64,000 bases of DNA from Bog-473 sp963817735 (lineage in GTDB: Bacteria > Actinomycetota > Acidimicrobiia > Acidimicrobiales > RAAP-2): the NCBI GenBank assembly GCA_963817735.1, contig CAWFPP010000009.1:1-64000 (forward strand), read 5' to 3'. Below are positions 52,037-61,469 of the stretch, one piece after another (within the stretch, counting starts at the first letter, position 1; the number at the start of each line of letters is the position of its first letter). The notes under the pieces were generated by a model that ran no database searches, was not told the DNA's origin, and was given only the letters and a program-made list of their open reading frames with translations. A program made the position numbers and the translations under genes.

Positions 52037-53452
52037 GTGGGGACGACGGTGAAGGAAGACCTCTTCGTGGTCGTGGCGCGCCGGCTCGTCTACGTCGGCC
52101 TGGTGCTCCTGCCCTTGTTGCACTACCGGGTCGGCAACGCCTTCGACCTGAGCGACCTGTGCTTCCTGATCGCCGCCGTGTTCATGATCCTGACCCGGCG
52201 TCCACCGAAGAAGGCGCCGCCGGCACCCGCGTGGTACTTCGGCTCCTTCGTCTTCGTCCTGGCCGGCGTCGTGGCGTCGTCCCAGGCCGTGTCGAAGGGT
52301 GCGTCGCTGCAGGTCGTGGCCAACGCCATCTTCGTGTTCTTCGTGCTGCAGTGGATGCTGCGCCAGCTCCTCGACAGCACGGCCCGCATCCGGGCCGGCA
52401 TGGTGGCCTTCGTCCTCGGGTCCTCGGTCTCGGCCTTCGTGGCCTTCCTGCAGACGGAGTTCCACGTCTTGGGGTACAGCCATCAGGCCAGCCTCGAGGG
52501 CTCGCGCGCCGTGGGGCTGAGCAACCAGCCCAACATCGCCGCCGTGGCCTTCGCCCTGGCCCTTGTCTTCGCCATCGGTCTCGTCGTCGAAATGGGACTG
52601 CGCCGCTGCTGGTACCTCGGTGTGTGCATCGCCGTGCTGGCCAGCGCCCTCATCTTCAGCGCCAGCGTCTCGGGCATGTCGAGCACACTCGTGGGTTGTC
52701 TCGTGCTGTTCCTCACGCGCGGCTTCCGGTTGCGCACCATCCTCGGCGTGGTGGCCGCCCTGGCCTTCGTCTACGTGATCGCGATCTCGGTGCAGTCGGC
52801 CGGCAGCCACTTCAGCCTGAACCCGATCGCTCGTATCGAGCAGACGACGGGCACGAACACGGGGTACAACACCGTCAACCCGCGCGTGGCGACGATCGAG
52901 CACTCGTGGAGCGGGATCGTGCAGAGCCCCGTCATCGGGCACGGTCTCGATCAGACGACCATCGACGTGTACTACGACGCCGACGTCGGGGTGGCGTACC
53001 CGGCCCACAACATCGTGATCCTGTACTGGTTCGCCGGCGGGATCTTCATGGTGGCTGCCGGCGCGCTGATGATCAGCTCGTCCTTCAACCGCCTGCTGCG
53101 CGGTCGTCGGCAGCGCGGCAAGGGATCCGACGGTGCCCTGCGTGACACAGTGCTGGCGGGGTGTGTGACGGTGCTGTTCTTCTCCATGCAGTCCCCCGAG
53201 CTCGTCGACCGATGGCTCTGGCTTCCGTTCCTGCTTGCTCTGTGCTTCCGTCCGGGCGCGCCGTCGGCAGGGCCAGGACGCCGCGACATCGCACCCGTCC
53301 CCGAACCAGTGCCAGTCGCGGCGGCGGTCTCCGCGCCGGCGCCCGTGCCGGCACGCACGCCGGCCCCCGACGAGACGGCCGACCCCCTGCCCGTCCTGCG
53401 CCGGGTCAGCGGGACGGTGCCCGCCGCCGCCCGGACCAGGCGGCCGTCGTGA
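52037..53452 (+). CDS. O-antigen ligase/polymerase (Wzy-like) family membrane protein
   Basis: A 471-residue protein with about ten to twelve helices. The large periplasmic loop contains SWSGIVQSPVIGHGLDQTT ... VGVAYPAHNIVILYWFAGGIFMV; the GHG and PAHNIVI motifs with the loop His are typical of the Wzy_C/WaaL family. The tail after residue 405 is a Pro/Ala-rich linker, probably cytoplasmic. It polymerises or ligates oligosaccharide repeat units. GTG start, divergent from the Wzz-like gene (113 bases). Its stop overlaps the start of the next methyltransferase gene (GTGA). Confidence 0.87.
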   Translation: MGTTVKEDLFVVVARRLVYVGLVLLPLLHYRVGNAFDLSDLCFLIAAVFMILTRRPPKKAPPAPAWYFGSFVFVLAGVVASSQAVSKGASLQVVANAIFVFFVLQWMLRQLLDSTARIRAGMVAFVLGSSVSAFVAFLQTEFHVLGYSHQASLEGSRAVGLSNQPNIAAVAFALALVFAIGLVVEMGLRRCWYLGVCIAVLASALIFSASVSGMSSTLVGCLVLFLTRGFRLRTILGVVAALAFVYVIAISVQSAGSHFSLNPIARIEQTTGTNTGYNTVNPRVATIEHSWSGIVQSPVIGHGLDQTTIDVYYDADVGVAYPAHNIVILYWFAGGIFMVAAGALMISSSFNRLLRGRRQRGKGSDGALRDTVLAGCVTVLFFSMQSPELVDRWLWLPFLLALCFRPGAPSAGPGRRDIAPVPEPVPVAAAVSAPAPVPARTPAPDETADPLPVLRRVSGTVPAAARTRRPS

Positions 53453-54180
53453 CGACCCGGGCGCCCATCGGCCTGGGTGAGATGTTCGACGACCGCATCC
53501 TGGGCCTCGACAGCGCCCACGTGTTCATGGTCAGCGCGCAGGCCGTGGCCTCCCGCTCACGCCTCGTGGCGGAGGTGGGCTGCGGCCGGGGGGCCCTGGT
53601 CGACGAGGCGCAGCCGGGAGGCGCCTGGCAGGACCTGCGGGGAGAGGGACGGACCGTCATCGGCATCGACGTCGAGCCGACCGGCCTCGACAACCCCGTC
53701 ATCGACGAGTTCCGCCTGATCGGGACGGACGGGCGGTGGCCCCTCGATGACGGGTCGGTGGACCTGGCCGTGAGCGACTTCGTCCTGGAGCACGTGACCG
53801 ACCCGGAGGACTTCGTGCGCGAGCTCAGGCGCGTCCTGCGGCCCGGCGGCGTGTTCATCGCCCGCACCATCAGCCGCCATTCCCTCCTGGCCGCCGCCGC
53901 CCGCCTGGTCCCCAACGACCAGCACGCCAGAGCGCTCGAACGCCTGCAACCCGGCCGCGAGGAACGGGACGTCTTCCGCACCGCCTACAAGATGAACACG
54001 CGCCGGGACCTTGCCCGCCTGTTCGAGGGCGACTTCGAATTGGCCCTGGCGCGGCGGACCGGGCTGGAGCAGTACTGCAAGCCCTGGCCGCGCCTGGGTC
54101 GGGGGGTGGCGCAGCTCGAACGCCACCTGCCCACCTCCATGTGGATGGCGCTGGTCGTCTTCGCCCGCCGCCAGGCCTGA
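53449..54180 (+). CDS. SAM-dependent methyltransferase (Methyltransf_11 type)
   Basis: A 243-residue class I methyltransferase: VAEVGCGRGALVDE for SAM, TVIGIDVEP, then the type 11 core DGRWPLDDGSVDLAVSDFVLEHVTDPEDFVRELRRVLRPGGVFIARTI. The C-terminal part (LEQYCKPWPRLGRGVAQLERHLPTSMWMALVVFARR) is common in enzymes of polysaccharide loci. GTG start overlaps the Wzy-like gene by four bases, so it is co-translated with it. It may cap or modify a chain sugar; the target is not known. Confidence 0.85.
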   Translation: MTTRAPIGLGEMFDDRILGLDSAHVFMVSAQAVASRSRLVAEVGCGRGALVDEAQPGGAWQDLRGEGRTVIGIDVEPTGLDNPVIDEFRLIGTDGRWPLDDGSVDLAVSDFVLEHVTDPEDFVRELRRVLRPGGVFIARTISRHSLLAAAARLVPNDQHARALERLQPGREERDVFRTAYKMNTRRDLARLFEGDFELALARRTGLEQYCKPWPRLGRGVAQLERHLPTSMWMALVVFARRQA

Positions 54181-54188
54181 GCCGGTCT

Positions 54189-54265
54189 TGCGACCTGCGA
54201 CCTGCGACCTGCGACGTGCGACCTGCGACCTGCGACGTGCGACCTGCGACGTGCGACGTGCGACG
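54189..54265 (+). repeat. heptamer tandem repeat, 11 copies of TGCGAC(C/G)
   Basis: Eleven uninterrupted 7-bp units; last base order C C C G C C G C G G G. It fills most of the space between two convergent genes (stop of the methyltransferase at 54180, stop of the glycosyltransferase at 54275). Only the last base varies, so it looks young. It is not part of a gene on either strand. Confidence 0.95.
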
Positions 54266-54274
54266 TACCGCCTC

Positions 54275-55326
54275 CTATCCGATGCAGGCGACCAGGGCGT
54301 CGCGGACGTGGCCGGCCGTGCGCGGCCAGGTGAACGTCGCCGCGCGGTCGACCCCGGCCCGCAGGTCCTGGTCGCTGGTGCGGCGTGCCTGCGGGACGGC
54401 CCGGGCCAGCGACGCGGCGTCCCAGCCGTCCATGACGGTGGCCAGTCCCGCCGTGACCTCGAGCAACGCCGGCTCGGGTGTGACCACCACCGGAATCCCC
54501 AGGCGCATCGCCTCCACGGCAGGGAGGCCGAACCCCTCGTAGTCGGAGGGGAAGACGACCAGTGCGGCCGAGGTGAATTGCCGTTCGAACTCGAGGTCAC
54601 TCAGCCAGGGCCTGAGGGTGACCACGTCCCCGATCCCCCTGGCGGCGGCGCCGGCCGCCACGGCGGCGCGCCCCTCCTCCGGCAAGCCGACGACGACGAG
54701 TGGCAGCTCCTCGGCGCGGGAACGGAGAACGGCCCAGGCGTCGAGCACGAGGTCCACGTTCTTGTTCCCCCATTGCCCGAAGGCGAGCGCGTAGTCGGGA
54801 CCCGGCTGCCGCGGCGGCCAGGTCAGGACGTGGTCCGCGCCCAACTGGGCCACGGTCACCCGGTGGGAGCGCAGAAAGGGGTGTGCTGCCAGCAGGTCGT
54901 CATGCGTCCGATACGAGATGCACACGATGGCGTCCGCCTGGCGGTAGCCGATGCCGTAGCTCACCCCGCGCAGCAGGCGCCGCCCGCGGCTGAACTGCTC
55001 GGGCCGGGCCTCGTGGCGGAGATCGAGGGCGATGACGGCGCGGGGCAGGGGAGCGGCGCCATGGTCGTGGCCGGCGTCAGTCCGAGGAGGGCATCGGCGT
55101 GCAGCCGCCGGCACAGCGCCGGAACCCGGATCTCCATGGCGGCCGACCGGGAACCGTCGACCCGGTGCACCTGCACGCCGTCGCCGACGTCGAGCTCGAC
55201 GCCCGAGCGGAGCACCAGGTGCAGCTCGTCGTCGAGCCCGAGCCCCACCCACCCCCTGAGCAGGTTCTCCGTGACGACGCCGAGGCTCGTGCCGCGTGCC
55301 GGCACGGCGTTGACGACGACGCGCAC
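54275..55326 (-). CDS. family 4-type glycosyltransferase, frameshifted
   Basis: About 350 residues if one shift near 55050-55075 is corrected. The N-terminal frame starts MRVVVNAVPARGTSLGVVTENLLRGWVGLG and runs through LHADALLGLTPATTMAP. The other frame continues PRAVIALDLRHEARPEQFSRGRRLLRGVSYGIGYRQADAIVCISYRTHDDL, the usual N-domain end. The nucleotide-sugar part follows (ALAFGQWGNKNVDLVLDAW, VVVGLPEEG, VFPSDYEGFGLPAVEAMRLGIPVVVTP), with the EGFGLPAVEA motif of GT4 enzymes. It transfers a sugar from a nucleotide donor; donor unknown. Divergent from the flippase. Confidence 0.84.
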
Positions 55327-55383
55327 GGCAGCACGGTATCTGAAGAGGCTCCGCAGGCATCGGGGGTCAAGCCCGTTCTGTAG

Positions 55384-55402
55384 GGCGTGACCGTGTCACG
55401 CC
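55384..55402. promoter_or_regulatory. perfect palindrome between divergent glycosyltransferase and flippase genes
   Basis: GGCGTGAC, CGT, GTCACGCC: 8-bp arms with a 3-base centre, 37 bases before the flippase ATG and 57 bases before the glycosyltransferase start. Placement and perfect symmetry suggest a repressor or activator site serving both genes; no T-run follows, so a terminator is less likely. Confidence 0.5.
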
Positions 55403-55439
55403 AGCAGCAAGCTTCCCCGTTCCCAAACGTTCAATTGGT

Positions 55440-56810
55440 ATGACCGGAACGGACCAGCTCGGGGCCGTGCCCGCCCCCGCCCCGGCCGCAGCGGCTCCCA
55501 CCCCCGCGCCCACCCCGGGCACGTTCTCGAGGCGCGGGACCGCATCGTCCCAGCGTGTGATGGTGCTCACCATCGTCGACCAGGGCGCCTCGAGCGTGTC
55601 GAACTTCGCTCTCGCCATCATCGTGGCGCACTACAGCTCGGCCAGTGCGTTGGGCGTGTTCGCCATCCTGACCTCGACCTACGTCCTGAGCCAGGGGCTG
55701 GTGCGCAGCCTCTCGAGCGACTGCCTGCTCACCCGGTCCGAGACGGACGACGGATCCCGCTCGCGCTACGAGCGCGGTGGGTACCTGGCCGCCATCGTCC
55801 TCTCCGTCTCCCTGGCGGCCGTCATCGCGGCGATCAGCGGCCTACTCCCGAGCGAGTTCACGCTGCCGTTCGTCATCTTCGCCGTGTCCTTCCCCCTGAT
55901 GGCGTGCCAGGACTTTGCCCGGTTCATCGGCATCAGCCGCTACGACCCCGCCTACGCCATCCGGCTCGACGTGGCCTGGCTGGTGCTCTTCCTGCTCGCG
56001 TACGTGGTGCTCGAGCAGGAGGGGCTCACGACTTTGGCCTGGCTCTTCGGGGCCTGGAGCGGCGCCGGCGCACTGGTCGGGCTCTGGACGCTGCGCGCCC
56101 ACTTCGCCCGGGCGAGGCAGCGTCAGCTGCTGCGTTTCTGGGACCGGAGCGAACGCGGCGTCGGCTTGCGCTTCGCCGGCCAGTTCATGCTCGTCACGTC
56201 GTGGACGTACTTCGTCTCGTACCTGTTGCTCTTCGTGCTCCCGCTGGCGTCCGTCGGCGTGTTCAAGCTGTCCCAACTCGCCCTCGGGCCCATCACGGTG
56301 CTGCTGTCCGGGGTGCAGTCCGCTCTGATCGCGCTGGCCACGAAGCGGTTCCAGGCCGACCCGCACAAGGCGGTCCGCTTCCTCCTCTGGGCGGGTGTGG
56401 GCTCCTTCGCGGTCACGATGGCGTGGACGGGCCTCGTCTTCGGGGCGCCGCTCCATGTCATGGCGAGCCTGTTCGGTCAGAACTGGACGGCGGCCCGGGT
56501 GATCGTGCCCTACGCGGGGCTCGCCGTCGCGTTCGCCAGCTTCGCCAATGCCGCCATCTCGGGGCTGCGCGCCATGCGGGCTGCCGGCGAGAACCTCCGG
56601 CTGTCGGTGGTCATGGTGCCGTTCCTGTTCGTCTTCTGCCTGGGCGGTGCCGAGATCTACGGCACCCGCGGTGCCGCCGGGGGACTGGCGGTCGCCGGCG
56701 CCATCTATTCGGTGCTGGCCTGGCGCCTCCTGATGAAGGTGGCCCGCGCCTTCGTCCCGGGGACGAGCGCCGTGGTGACCGATGTCGTGGCGGAGGTCTC
56801 GGAGCCGTGA
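55440..56810 (+). CDS. Wzx-like polysaccharide flippase (MOP/oligosaccharide exporter superfamily)
   Basis: A 456-residue protein with about twelve hydrophobic helices after a Pro/Ala-rich N-terminal tail of 35 residues. The start of the membrane part (VLTIVDQGASSVSNFALAIIVAHYSSASALGVFAILTSTYVLSQGLVRSLSSD) resembles the first helices of Wzx and related lipid-linked oligosaccharide flippases. Helices include LPFVIFAVSFPLMACQDFARF and TYFVSYLLLFVLPLASVGVF. It would move lipid-linked repeat units across the membrane for the Wzy-like polymerase. A perfect palindrome lies upstream. Converges on the FkbM gene. Confidence 0.86.
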   Translation: MTGTDQLGAVPAPAPAAAAPTPAPTPGTFSRRGTASSQRVMVLTIVDQGASSVSNFALAIIVAHYSSASALGVFAILTSTYVLSQGLVRSLSSDCLLTRSETDDGSRSRYERGGYLAAIVLSVSLAAVIAAISGLLPSEFTLPFVIFAVSFPLMACQDFARFIGISRYDPAYAIRLDVAWLVLFLLAYVVLEQEGLTTLAWLFGAWSGAGALVGLWTLRAHFARARQRQLLRFWDRSERGVGLRFAGQFMLVTSWTYFVSYLLLFVLPLASVGVFKLSQLALGPITVLLSGVQSALIALATKRFQADPHKAVRFLLWAGVGSFAVTMAWTGLVFGAPLHVMASLFGQNWTAARVIVPYAGLAVAFASFANAAISGLRAMRAAGENLRLSVVMVPFLFVFCLGGAEIYGTRGAAGGLAVAGAIYSVLAWRLLMKVARAFVPGTSAVVTDVVAEVSEP

Positions 56811-56854
56811 CCCGGACCCGGATCCCTACGCCGACGTCGACCGAGTCAGCGCAT

Positions 56855-57817
56855 TCAGCGGTAGGTGACGTCCACCCGCACCGGCGGCACCGCCGCCGCG
56901 CCGCCGGGCGAGTCGAGGCGCGCCCGCACCGCAGCGACGTCGCGACAGGCGACCACGTTGAGCGTCGGCGGCAGCCCGTCGGAGTGCCAGGGCGAGAGCT
57001 CGCCGTCGAGCAGGTAGATGCCGTAGCCCACCTCCGTCAGGAACGCGCGCACCTCCGCGGGCGTGATGCCGAAGTGCTCGCAGTACCCCGCGTGCTCGAA
57101 GAGGAGGACCGGCGCCGCCGCGCCGGTGAGCAGGCGGCGCGCCCCCTGCATGACGCGCAGCTCCGAGCCCTCCACGTCGATCTTGATCAGCGCCGGCGGA
57201 TCGCCGCCGACGAGCTCGTCGAGAGTGGTGACGGGCACCGTGATGCCCGTCGTGCCCCCGCCCGGCGCCAGGCGGTTGAGCACGTCCCGGTCGAGCACTT
57301 CGAACGTGGCCTCGCCCGCCGCGTCGCTGAGCGCCGAGTCGACGACGGTGACGTCGAGGTCGTTCAGTGCCAGGTTGGCGAGCAGGTCCTCGCGCACGGG
57401 AGGGAACGGCTCGACCGCCGTGATGCGCACGCCCGGGATCCGCGTCCCGACCAGCGTCGAGAAGACGCCGACGTTGGCACCCACGTCGACGAAGTGGTCA
57501 CCTGGACGCAGGTAGCGCAGGCAGAACTGCAGCTCCTCCCATTCGTGCACGCCGTCGTAGACCGTCCACACGGCGCTGAACTGGTGCGGGCGCGCCACCA
57601 GGCGGGTGCGGCCGTCCACCGTGACCACGGCCTCGCCCGAACCGTCGCGGGTCCTCCAGTGCCACTCGACGCCGCGCCGCTCGGCCGCCATCCGGCCTCC
57701 CTTGTTGGCGGGATGCCGGGCGATCGCCCACACCCAGTACACCGATCGCCGCGCCCGGTGCGCCAGCCGCCGCGCCGCGCCGCTGTCCTGCACGTGCCCG
57801 TGGCTGCCGGCGCTCAC
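56855..57817 (-). CDS. FkbM-family methyltransferase
   Basis: A 320-residue methyltransferase: GDHFVDVGANVGVFSTLVGTRIPGVRITAVEPFP for SAM and ALIKIDVEGSELRVMQGARRLL, the FkbM signature. FkbM enzymes O-methylate sugars or macrolides. In the polysaccharide locus a methylated sugar residue is a reasonable inference, as for the TylF-like enzyme. GTG start at 57817; the N-terminal 40 residues are Arg-rich and less conserved. It is divergent from the GT61 gene with 38 bases between starts. Confidence 0.87.
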   Translation of the reverse strand: MSAGSHGHVQDSGAARRLAHRARRSVYWVWAIARHPANKGGRMAAERRGVEWHWRTRDGSGEAVVTVDGRTRLVARPHQFSAVWTVYDGVHEWEELQFCLRYLRPGDHFVDVGANVGVFSTLVGTRIPGVRITAVEPFPPVREDLLANLALNDLDVTVVDSALSDAAGEATFEVLDRDVLNRLAPGGGTTGITVPVTTLDELVGGDPPALIKIDVEGSELRVMQGARRLLTGAAAPVLLFEHAGYCEHFGITPAEVRAFLTEVGYGIYLLDGELSPWHSDGLPPTLNVVACRDVAAVRARLDSPGGAAAVPPVRVDVTYR

Positions 57818-57855
57818 GCGAGGTTTCTAGCAGATCACGACGAAAGCGCCCGGCC

Positions 57856-59050
57856 GTGACCCGGCTGCCCAGCGCGCTGCGCCCGCTCTTCCCGTGGCTC
57901 AAGGCGGGTGTGCTCCATGCCACCCAGGCGGTCAGCCCGCTCACGCGGCGCCTCCCCGGCGCCACGCCACCGCGCCACGTCGCCCGTTCCGCGTCCGACT
58001 ACGCGCGCGCACCATCCCGGCGGTGGCGTCAAGGTCGTGGAGGTGGTCACCGCGCTGCATCTGGACCGGCCGCTTCCGGCGGGACTGCCCGCCCACCACC
58101 GACAATTCGCGGCGCACCGTCGGGCCGACGTGGCGCCCGCAGTCGTCGCCACCGTGCGGCGCGGCCGCGTCCTCGCTCCGTACGGGGCGGTCATGACCGA
58201 GGACGACACCCTCCTCTTCGATCTGTCTCCCTACTACGGCGCGGCCACGCCGGCGCAGCATCCCGTCTTCTTGCGCTGCCGCCCGCCGGCCGTCACAGAG
58301 GTCCCCGGCTCGGTGGGTGTGCTCACGACACGGGGGAACGACAACTACTACCACTTCCTGTTGGACGTCCTGCCCCGGTTGGAGCTGCTGCGTCGGTCAG
58401 GAACGACTCCCGACGCGTATCTCGTCAACCGGGCGACCCGGTTCCAACGGGACCTGCTCGATCACCTCGGCCTGACGGCCGAGCGTTGCCTGGGAGGCGA
58501 GCACGTCCGGGCCGACGCGCTGGTGGTGCCGTCCCTGCCCGACGACCAGCTGCGCACCCCGCCCTGGATCGTGCCCTGGCTGCGCGCGCAGTTCCTGCCC
58601 GGCGACATCCGCCCGCCGCACCGCCGCCTCTACGTGAGCCGCGGCCAGACCAAGCACACCCGACGGGTCGAGAACGAGGCCGAGGTGCTTGCCGTGCTGG
58701 AGCCATTCGGGTTCGAGGCCGTCGACCCCGGCGCGCTGGCGCCCGCCGAGCAGGTGCGCGCGTTCGCCGAGGCCGAGTACATCGTGGGGCCGCACGGAGC
58801 CGGCCTCACCAATCTGGCCTTCGCAGCTCCCGGCGCAGCGGTGGTGGAGCTGTTCGCCGGCGACTACGTGAACGAGTGCTTCTGGGCGCTGGCCTCGACA
58901 GTCGAGGGCCTGCGCTACCGCTACCTGGTGGGCGACGGCACCCCGGTCCGGTCCCGGCGCAATCGCGGGGTGGCCTCCGACGTCAGGGTGGACCCACAGC
59001 AGGTCGTCGTGCTGCTCGACGAGCTCATGCGTCAGAAGGTCGAAGCATGA
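57856..59050 (+). CDS. family 61 glycosyltransferase, frameshifted in a GC dinucleotide run
   Basis: About 397 residues if the shift at 58007-58015 (GCGCGCGC) is corrected. The first frame, from GTG 57856, reads MTRLPSALRPLFPWLKAGVLHATQAVSPLTRRLPG. The second holds the GT61 domain: RGNDNYYHFLLDVLPRLELLRRSG, LYVSRGQTKHTRRVENEAEVL, and AEYIVGPHGAGLTNLAFAAPGAAVVELFAG, the DUF563/GT61 hallmark. Its stop overlaps the next glycosyltransferase start (ATGA). A phase-variable or mis-sequenced run is possible. Sugar specificity unknown. Confidence 0.85.
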
Positions 59051-60423
59051 CGCGCCTCGTGGTGCACGACTACTCCGGGCATCCCGGGCAGGCGCAGCTG
59101 AGCCGCGCCCTGGCCCGCCGGGGCTTCGACGTCACGCACCAGCACTGCCCGTCGTACGCGACGGGGAAGGGCTCGCTGCAGATCGAGCCGGGTGACCCGG
59201 CGACGCTTTCGTTCGAGCCCTGCTCCATGGAGGGCGCGTTCGCCAAGTACGCAGCCTTCACCCGCATCCGCCAGGAGCTCTCCCACGGCCGGCGGGCGGC
59301 CCGGGCCATCGCCGCCAAGGAGCCCGCGGTGGCGGTGATCAGCAACGTGCCGCTGCTGGCCCATTCGGTGCTCGCCCGTCGACTGGCGCGCCGCGGCGTG
59401 CCGATGGTCTTCTGGCACCAGGACATCTACTCGGAGGCCATCGGGTCGGCGGCGCGCCGGCAATTGCCGATCGTGGGCCCGCTGATCGCCCGGCTGGCGG
59501 AGCGCCTCGAGCGCACGATCGCCCGGCGGAGTGCGGCGGTCGTGGCGATCTCGCCGACGTTCCTGGAACGGCTCGCCACCTGGGGCGTCGCCGACAAGGC
59601 GACCGTCGTCCCCAACTGGGCGCCCATAGACGAGCTGCCCGTGTGCGCCGCGGACAACTCTTGGCGGTCGCGCCTAGGCCTGTGCGGCCACCCGGTGGTG
59701 CTGTATTCGGGCACGTTGGGCCTGAAGCACGACCCGAGCGTGCTGGCGCTGATCGCGGAGCGGTTACGGACCTCGCACCCCGGGGCCCGGGTGGTGGTGA
59801 TCTCGGAGGGCAAAGGACGCGACTGGCTCGAGGACTGGAAGCGCGACCGGGGGGCGTCCGCGGACAACCTCGTGCTCCTGGACTTCCAGCCGTACGAGGA
59901 CCTGCCCGCCGTCATGGGGAGCGCCGACGTGCTCGTGGCCGTGCTCGAGCCCGACGCGTCGCGCTTCTCGGTGCCCTCGAAGGTCCTGACCTACCTGTGC
60001 GCGGGCCGGGCCATCGTGGGTGTCCTTCCCGCCGACAACTCGGTGGCCGAGATCCTCCTCACACAGGGCGCCGGGGTCGTCGTCGACCCGGCCCGTCGTG
60101 ACGAGGTCGCTTCAGAGGTGGCCCGGCTCCTCGACGACGAGGCGTGCCGGGGGGCGATGGGCCGCGCCGGCCGGCGCTACGCCGAGCGGGCGTTCAGTCC
60201 CGAGACGGCCGCCGATCGCTTCGTCGAGGTCTTCGGCGACCTGGTGGATGAACCGGATGGACCGCTGGCCACCGGCAGACGAACAGTGCGTGACCTGGGG
60301 ATTTCCTCGCCGGGCCCCAGGTTGATCGACCAGGCCTGTTCGTCCACCGCGGGCGGCGCGACCAGGTCGTCGAACGACAACAAGGTGACCGCTTCTGGGC
60401 CGTTCCCCCATCACGTTGGGTAA
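59047..60423 (+). CDS. family 4-type glycosyltransferase
   Basis: A 458-residue enzyme of the GT4/WcaI-like group. TRLVVHDYSGHPGQAQLSRALARRGFDVTHQHCPSY is the N-terminal domain with the family's first loop. Then come VPMVFWHQDIYSEAI, VVAISPTFLERLATWGVADKATVVPNW, and the donor-binding part VVLYSGTLGLKHDP ... FSVPSKVLTYLCAGRAIVGVLPADN. It lacks the usual EGFGLP-type motif but has the PSKVLTY substitute. The last 35 residues are polar. ATG overlaps the GT61 stop; the epimerase gene follows after 24 bases. Confidence 0.88.
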   Translation: MTRLVVHDYSGHPGQAQLSRALARRGFDVTHQHCPSYATGKGSLQIEPGDPATLSFEPCSMEGAFAKYAAFTRIRQELSHGRRAARAIAAKEPAVAVISNVPLLAHSVLARRLARRGVPMVFWHQDIYSEAIGSAARRQLPIVGPLIARLAERLERTIARRSAAVVAISPTFLERLATWGVADKATVVPNWAPIDELPVCAADNSWRSRLGLCGHPVVLYSGTLGLKHDPSVLALIAERLRTSHPGARVVVISEGKGRDWLEDWKRDRGASADNLVLLDFQPYEDLPAVMGSADVLVAVLEPDASRFSVPSKVLTYLCAGRAIVGVLPADNSVAEILLTQGAGVVVDPARRDEVASEVARLLDDEACRGAMGRAGRRYAERAFSPETAADRFVEVFGDLVDEPDGPLATGRRTVRDLGISSPGPRLIDQACSSTAGGATRSSNDNKVTASGPFPHHVG

Positions 60424-60447
60424 TCGAGGGCTAGGGAGGACATTTCG

Positions 60448-61443
60448 ATGACGAGCGTGTTGGTGACCGGCGCGGGAGGCTTCATCGGTGGCCATCTGGT
60501 GGCCCGCCTGCGCGAGCAGGGCGTCGGGGACATCCGTGGCGTGGACCGGGCCCCTCTGCACGAGTGGTATCAGCGCTTCGACGACGTCGACAACCGGAGC
60601 GCGGACCTGCAGGACCTGGCGGCCTGTCGAAGCGCCTGCGAGGGCGTCGACGTCGTCTACAACCTCGCCGCCGACATGGGCGGGATGGGGTTCATCGAGA
60701 ACAACAAGGGGCTGTGCATGCTGTCGGTGCTGATCTCCACCCACATGCTGGAGGCGGCGCGCCAGGCGGGGGCCCGGCGCTTCTTCTACTCGTCGTCGGC
60801 CTGCGTCTACGCGGCCGGGAAGCAGGAGTCGCCCGAGGTCGAGCCGTTGCGCGAGTCCGACGCCTACCCGGCCATGCCCGAGGACGGGTACGGCTGGGAG
60901 AAATTGTTCAGTGAGCGGATGGCGCGCCACTACTACGAGGACTTCGGGCTCGAGACGCGGGTGGCCCGCTACCACAACGTGTACGGACCGCACGGAACAT
61001 TCGACGGCGGGCGGGAGAAGGCCCCCGCCGCCATCTGCCGCAAGGTCGCCGCGGCGGTGCTCGACGGTTCCGAGGAGATCGAGATCTGGGGAGACGGGAA
61101 GCAGGCGCGCAGTTTCACCTACATCGACGACTGCGTGGAGGGCACGCTGCGCCTGACGGCAAGCGACGTGCGCGAGCCGCTCAACATCGGCTCCGAGCAG
61201 CTCGTGACCATCAACGAGCTGGTCGACATGGTCGAGGGGATCGCCGGCATTTCGCTCAAGCGCAACTACAACCTGACGGCGCCCCAGGGCGTGCGGGGCC
61301 GCAACAGCGACAACGGCCTCATTGCCGACCGCCTCGATTGGACGCCGTCGGTGAGCCTCCAGAACGGCCTGCTGCACACCTACCGATGGATCTTCAATGA
61401 GATGTCAGCCGGTGCGGCCCAACGCGGTCGCACCAGTGCCTGA
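60448..61443 (+). CDS. GDP-mannose 3,5-epimerase-like extended SDR
   Basis: A 331-residue NAD-dependent sugar-nucleotide epimerase. VTGAGGFIGGHLVARL binds NAD. The AADMGGMGFIENNKG stretch is nearly the plant GDP-mannose 3,5-epimerase motif. The active-site residues of that enzyme are kept: Cys119 in SSACVY, Tyr148 and Lys152 in DGYGWEKL, Lys191 in GGREKAPAA. The end EGVRGRNSDN-like GVRGRNSDNGLI also matches. It should convert GDP-D-mannose to GDP-L-galactose (and/or GDP-L-gulose), a donor for the polysaccharide. GGGAGGA precedes the ATG. Confidence 0.88.
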   Translation: MTSVLVTGAGGFIGGHLVARLREQGVGDIRGVDRAPLHEWYQRFDDVDNRSADLQDLAACRSACEGVDVVYNLAADMGGMGFIENNKGLCMLSVLISTHMLEAARQAGARRFFYSSSACVYAAGKQESPEVEPLRESDAYPAMPEDGYGWEKLFSERMARHYYEDFGLETRVARYHNVYGPHGTFDGGREKAPAAICRKVAAAVLDGSEEIEIWGDGKQARSFTYIDDCVEGTLRLTASDVREPLNIGSEQLVTINELVDMVEGIAGISLKRNYNLTAPQGVRGRNSDNGLIADRLDWTPSVSLQNGLLHTYRWIFNEMSAGAAQRGRTSA

Positions 61444-61469
61444 CGCACGCCCGGACGAGCGCGGCTGAG

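Noticed and set aside
54181..54274. CRISPR array
   Set aside because: The 7-bp units are directly adjacent with no spacers, and there are no cas genes.
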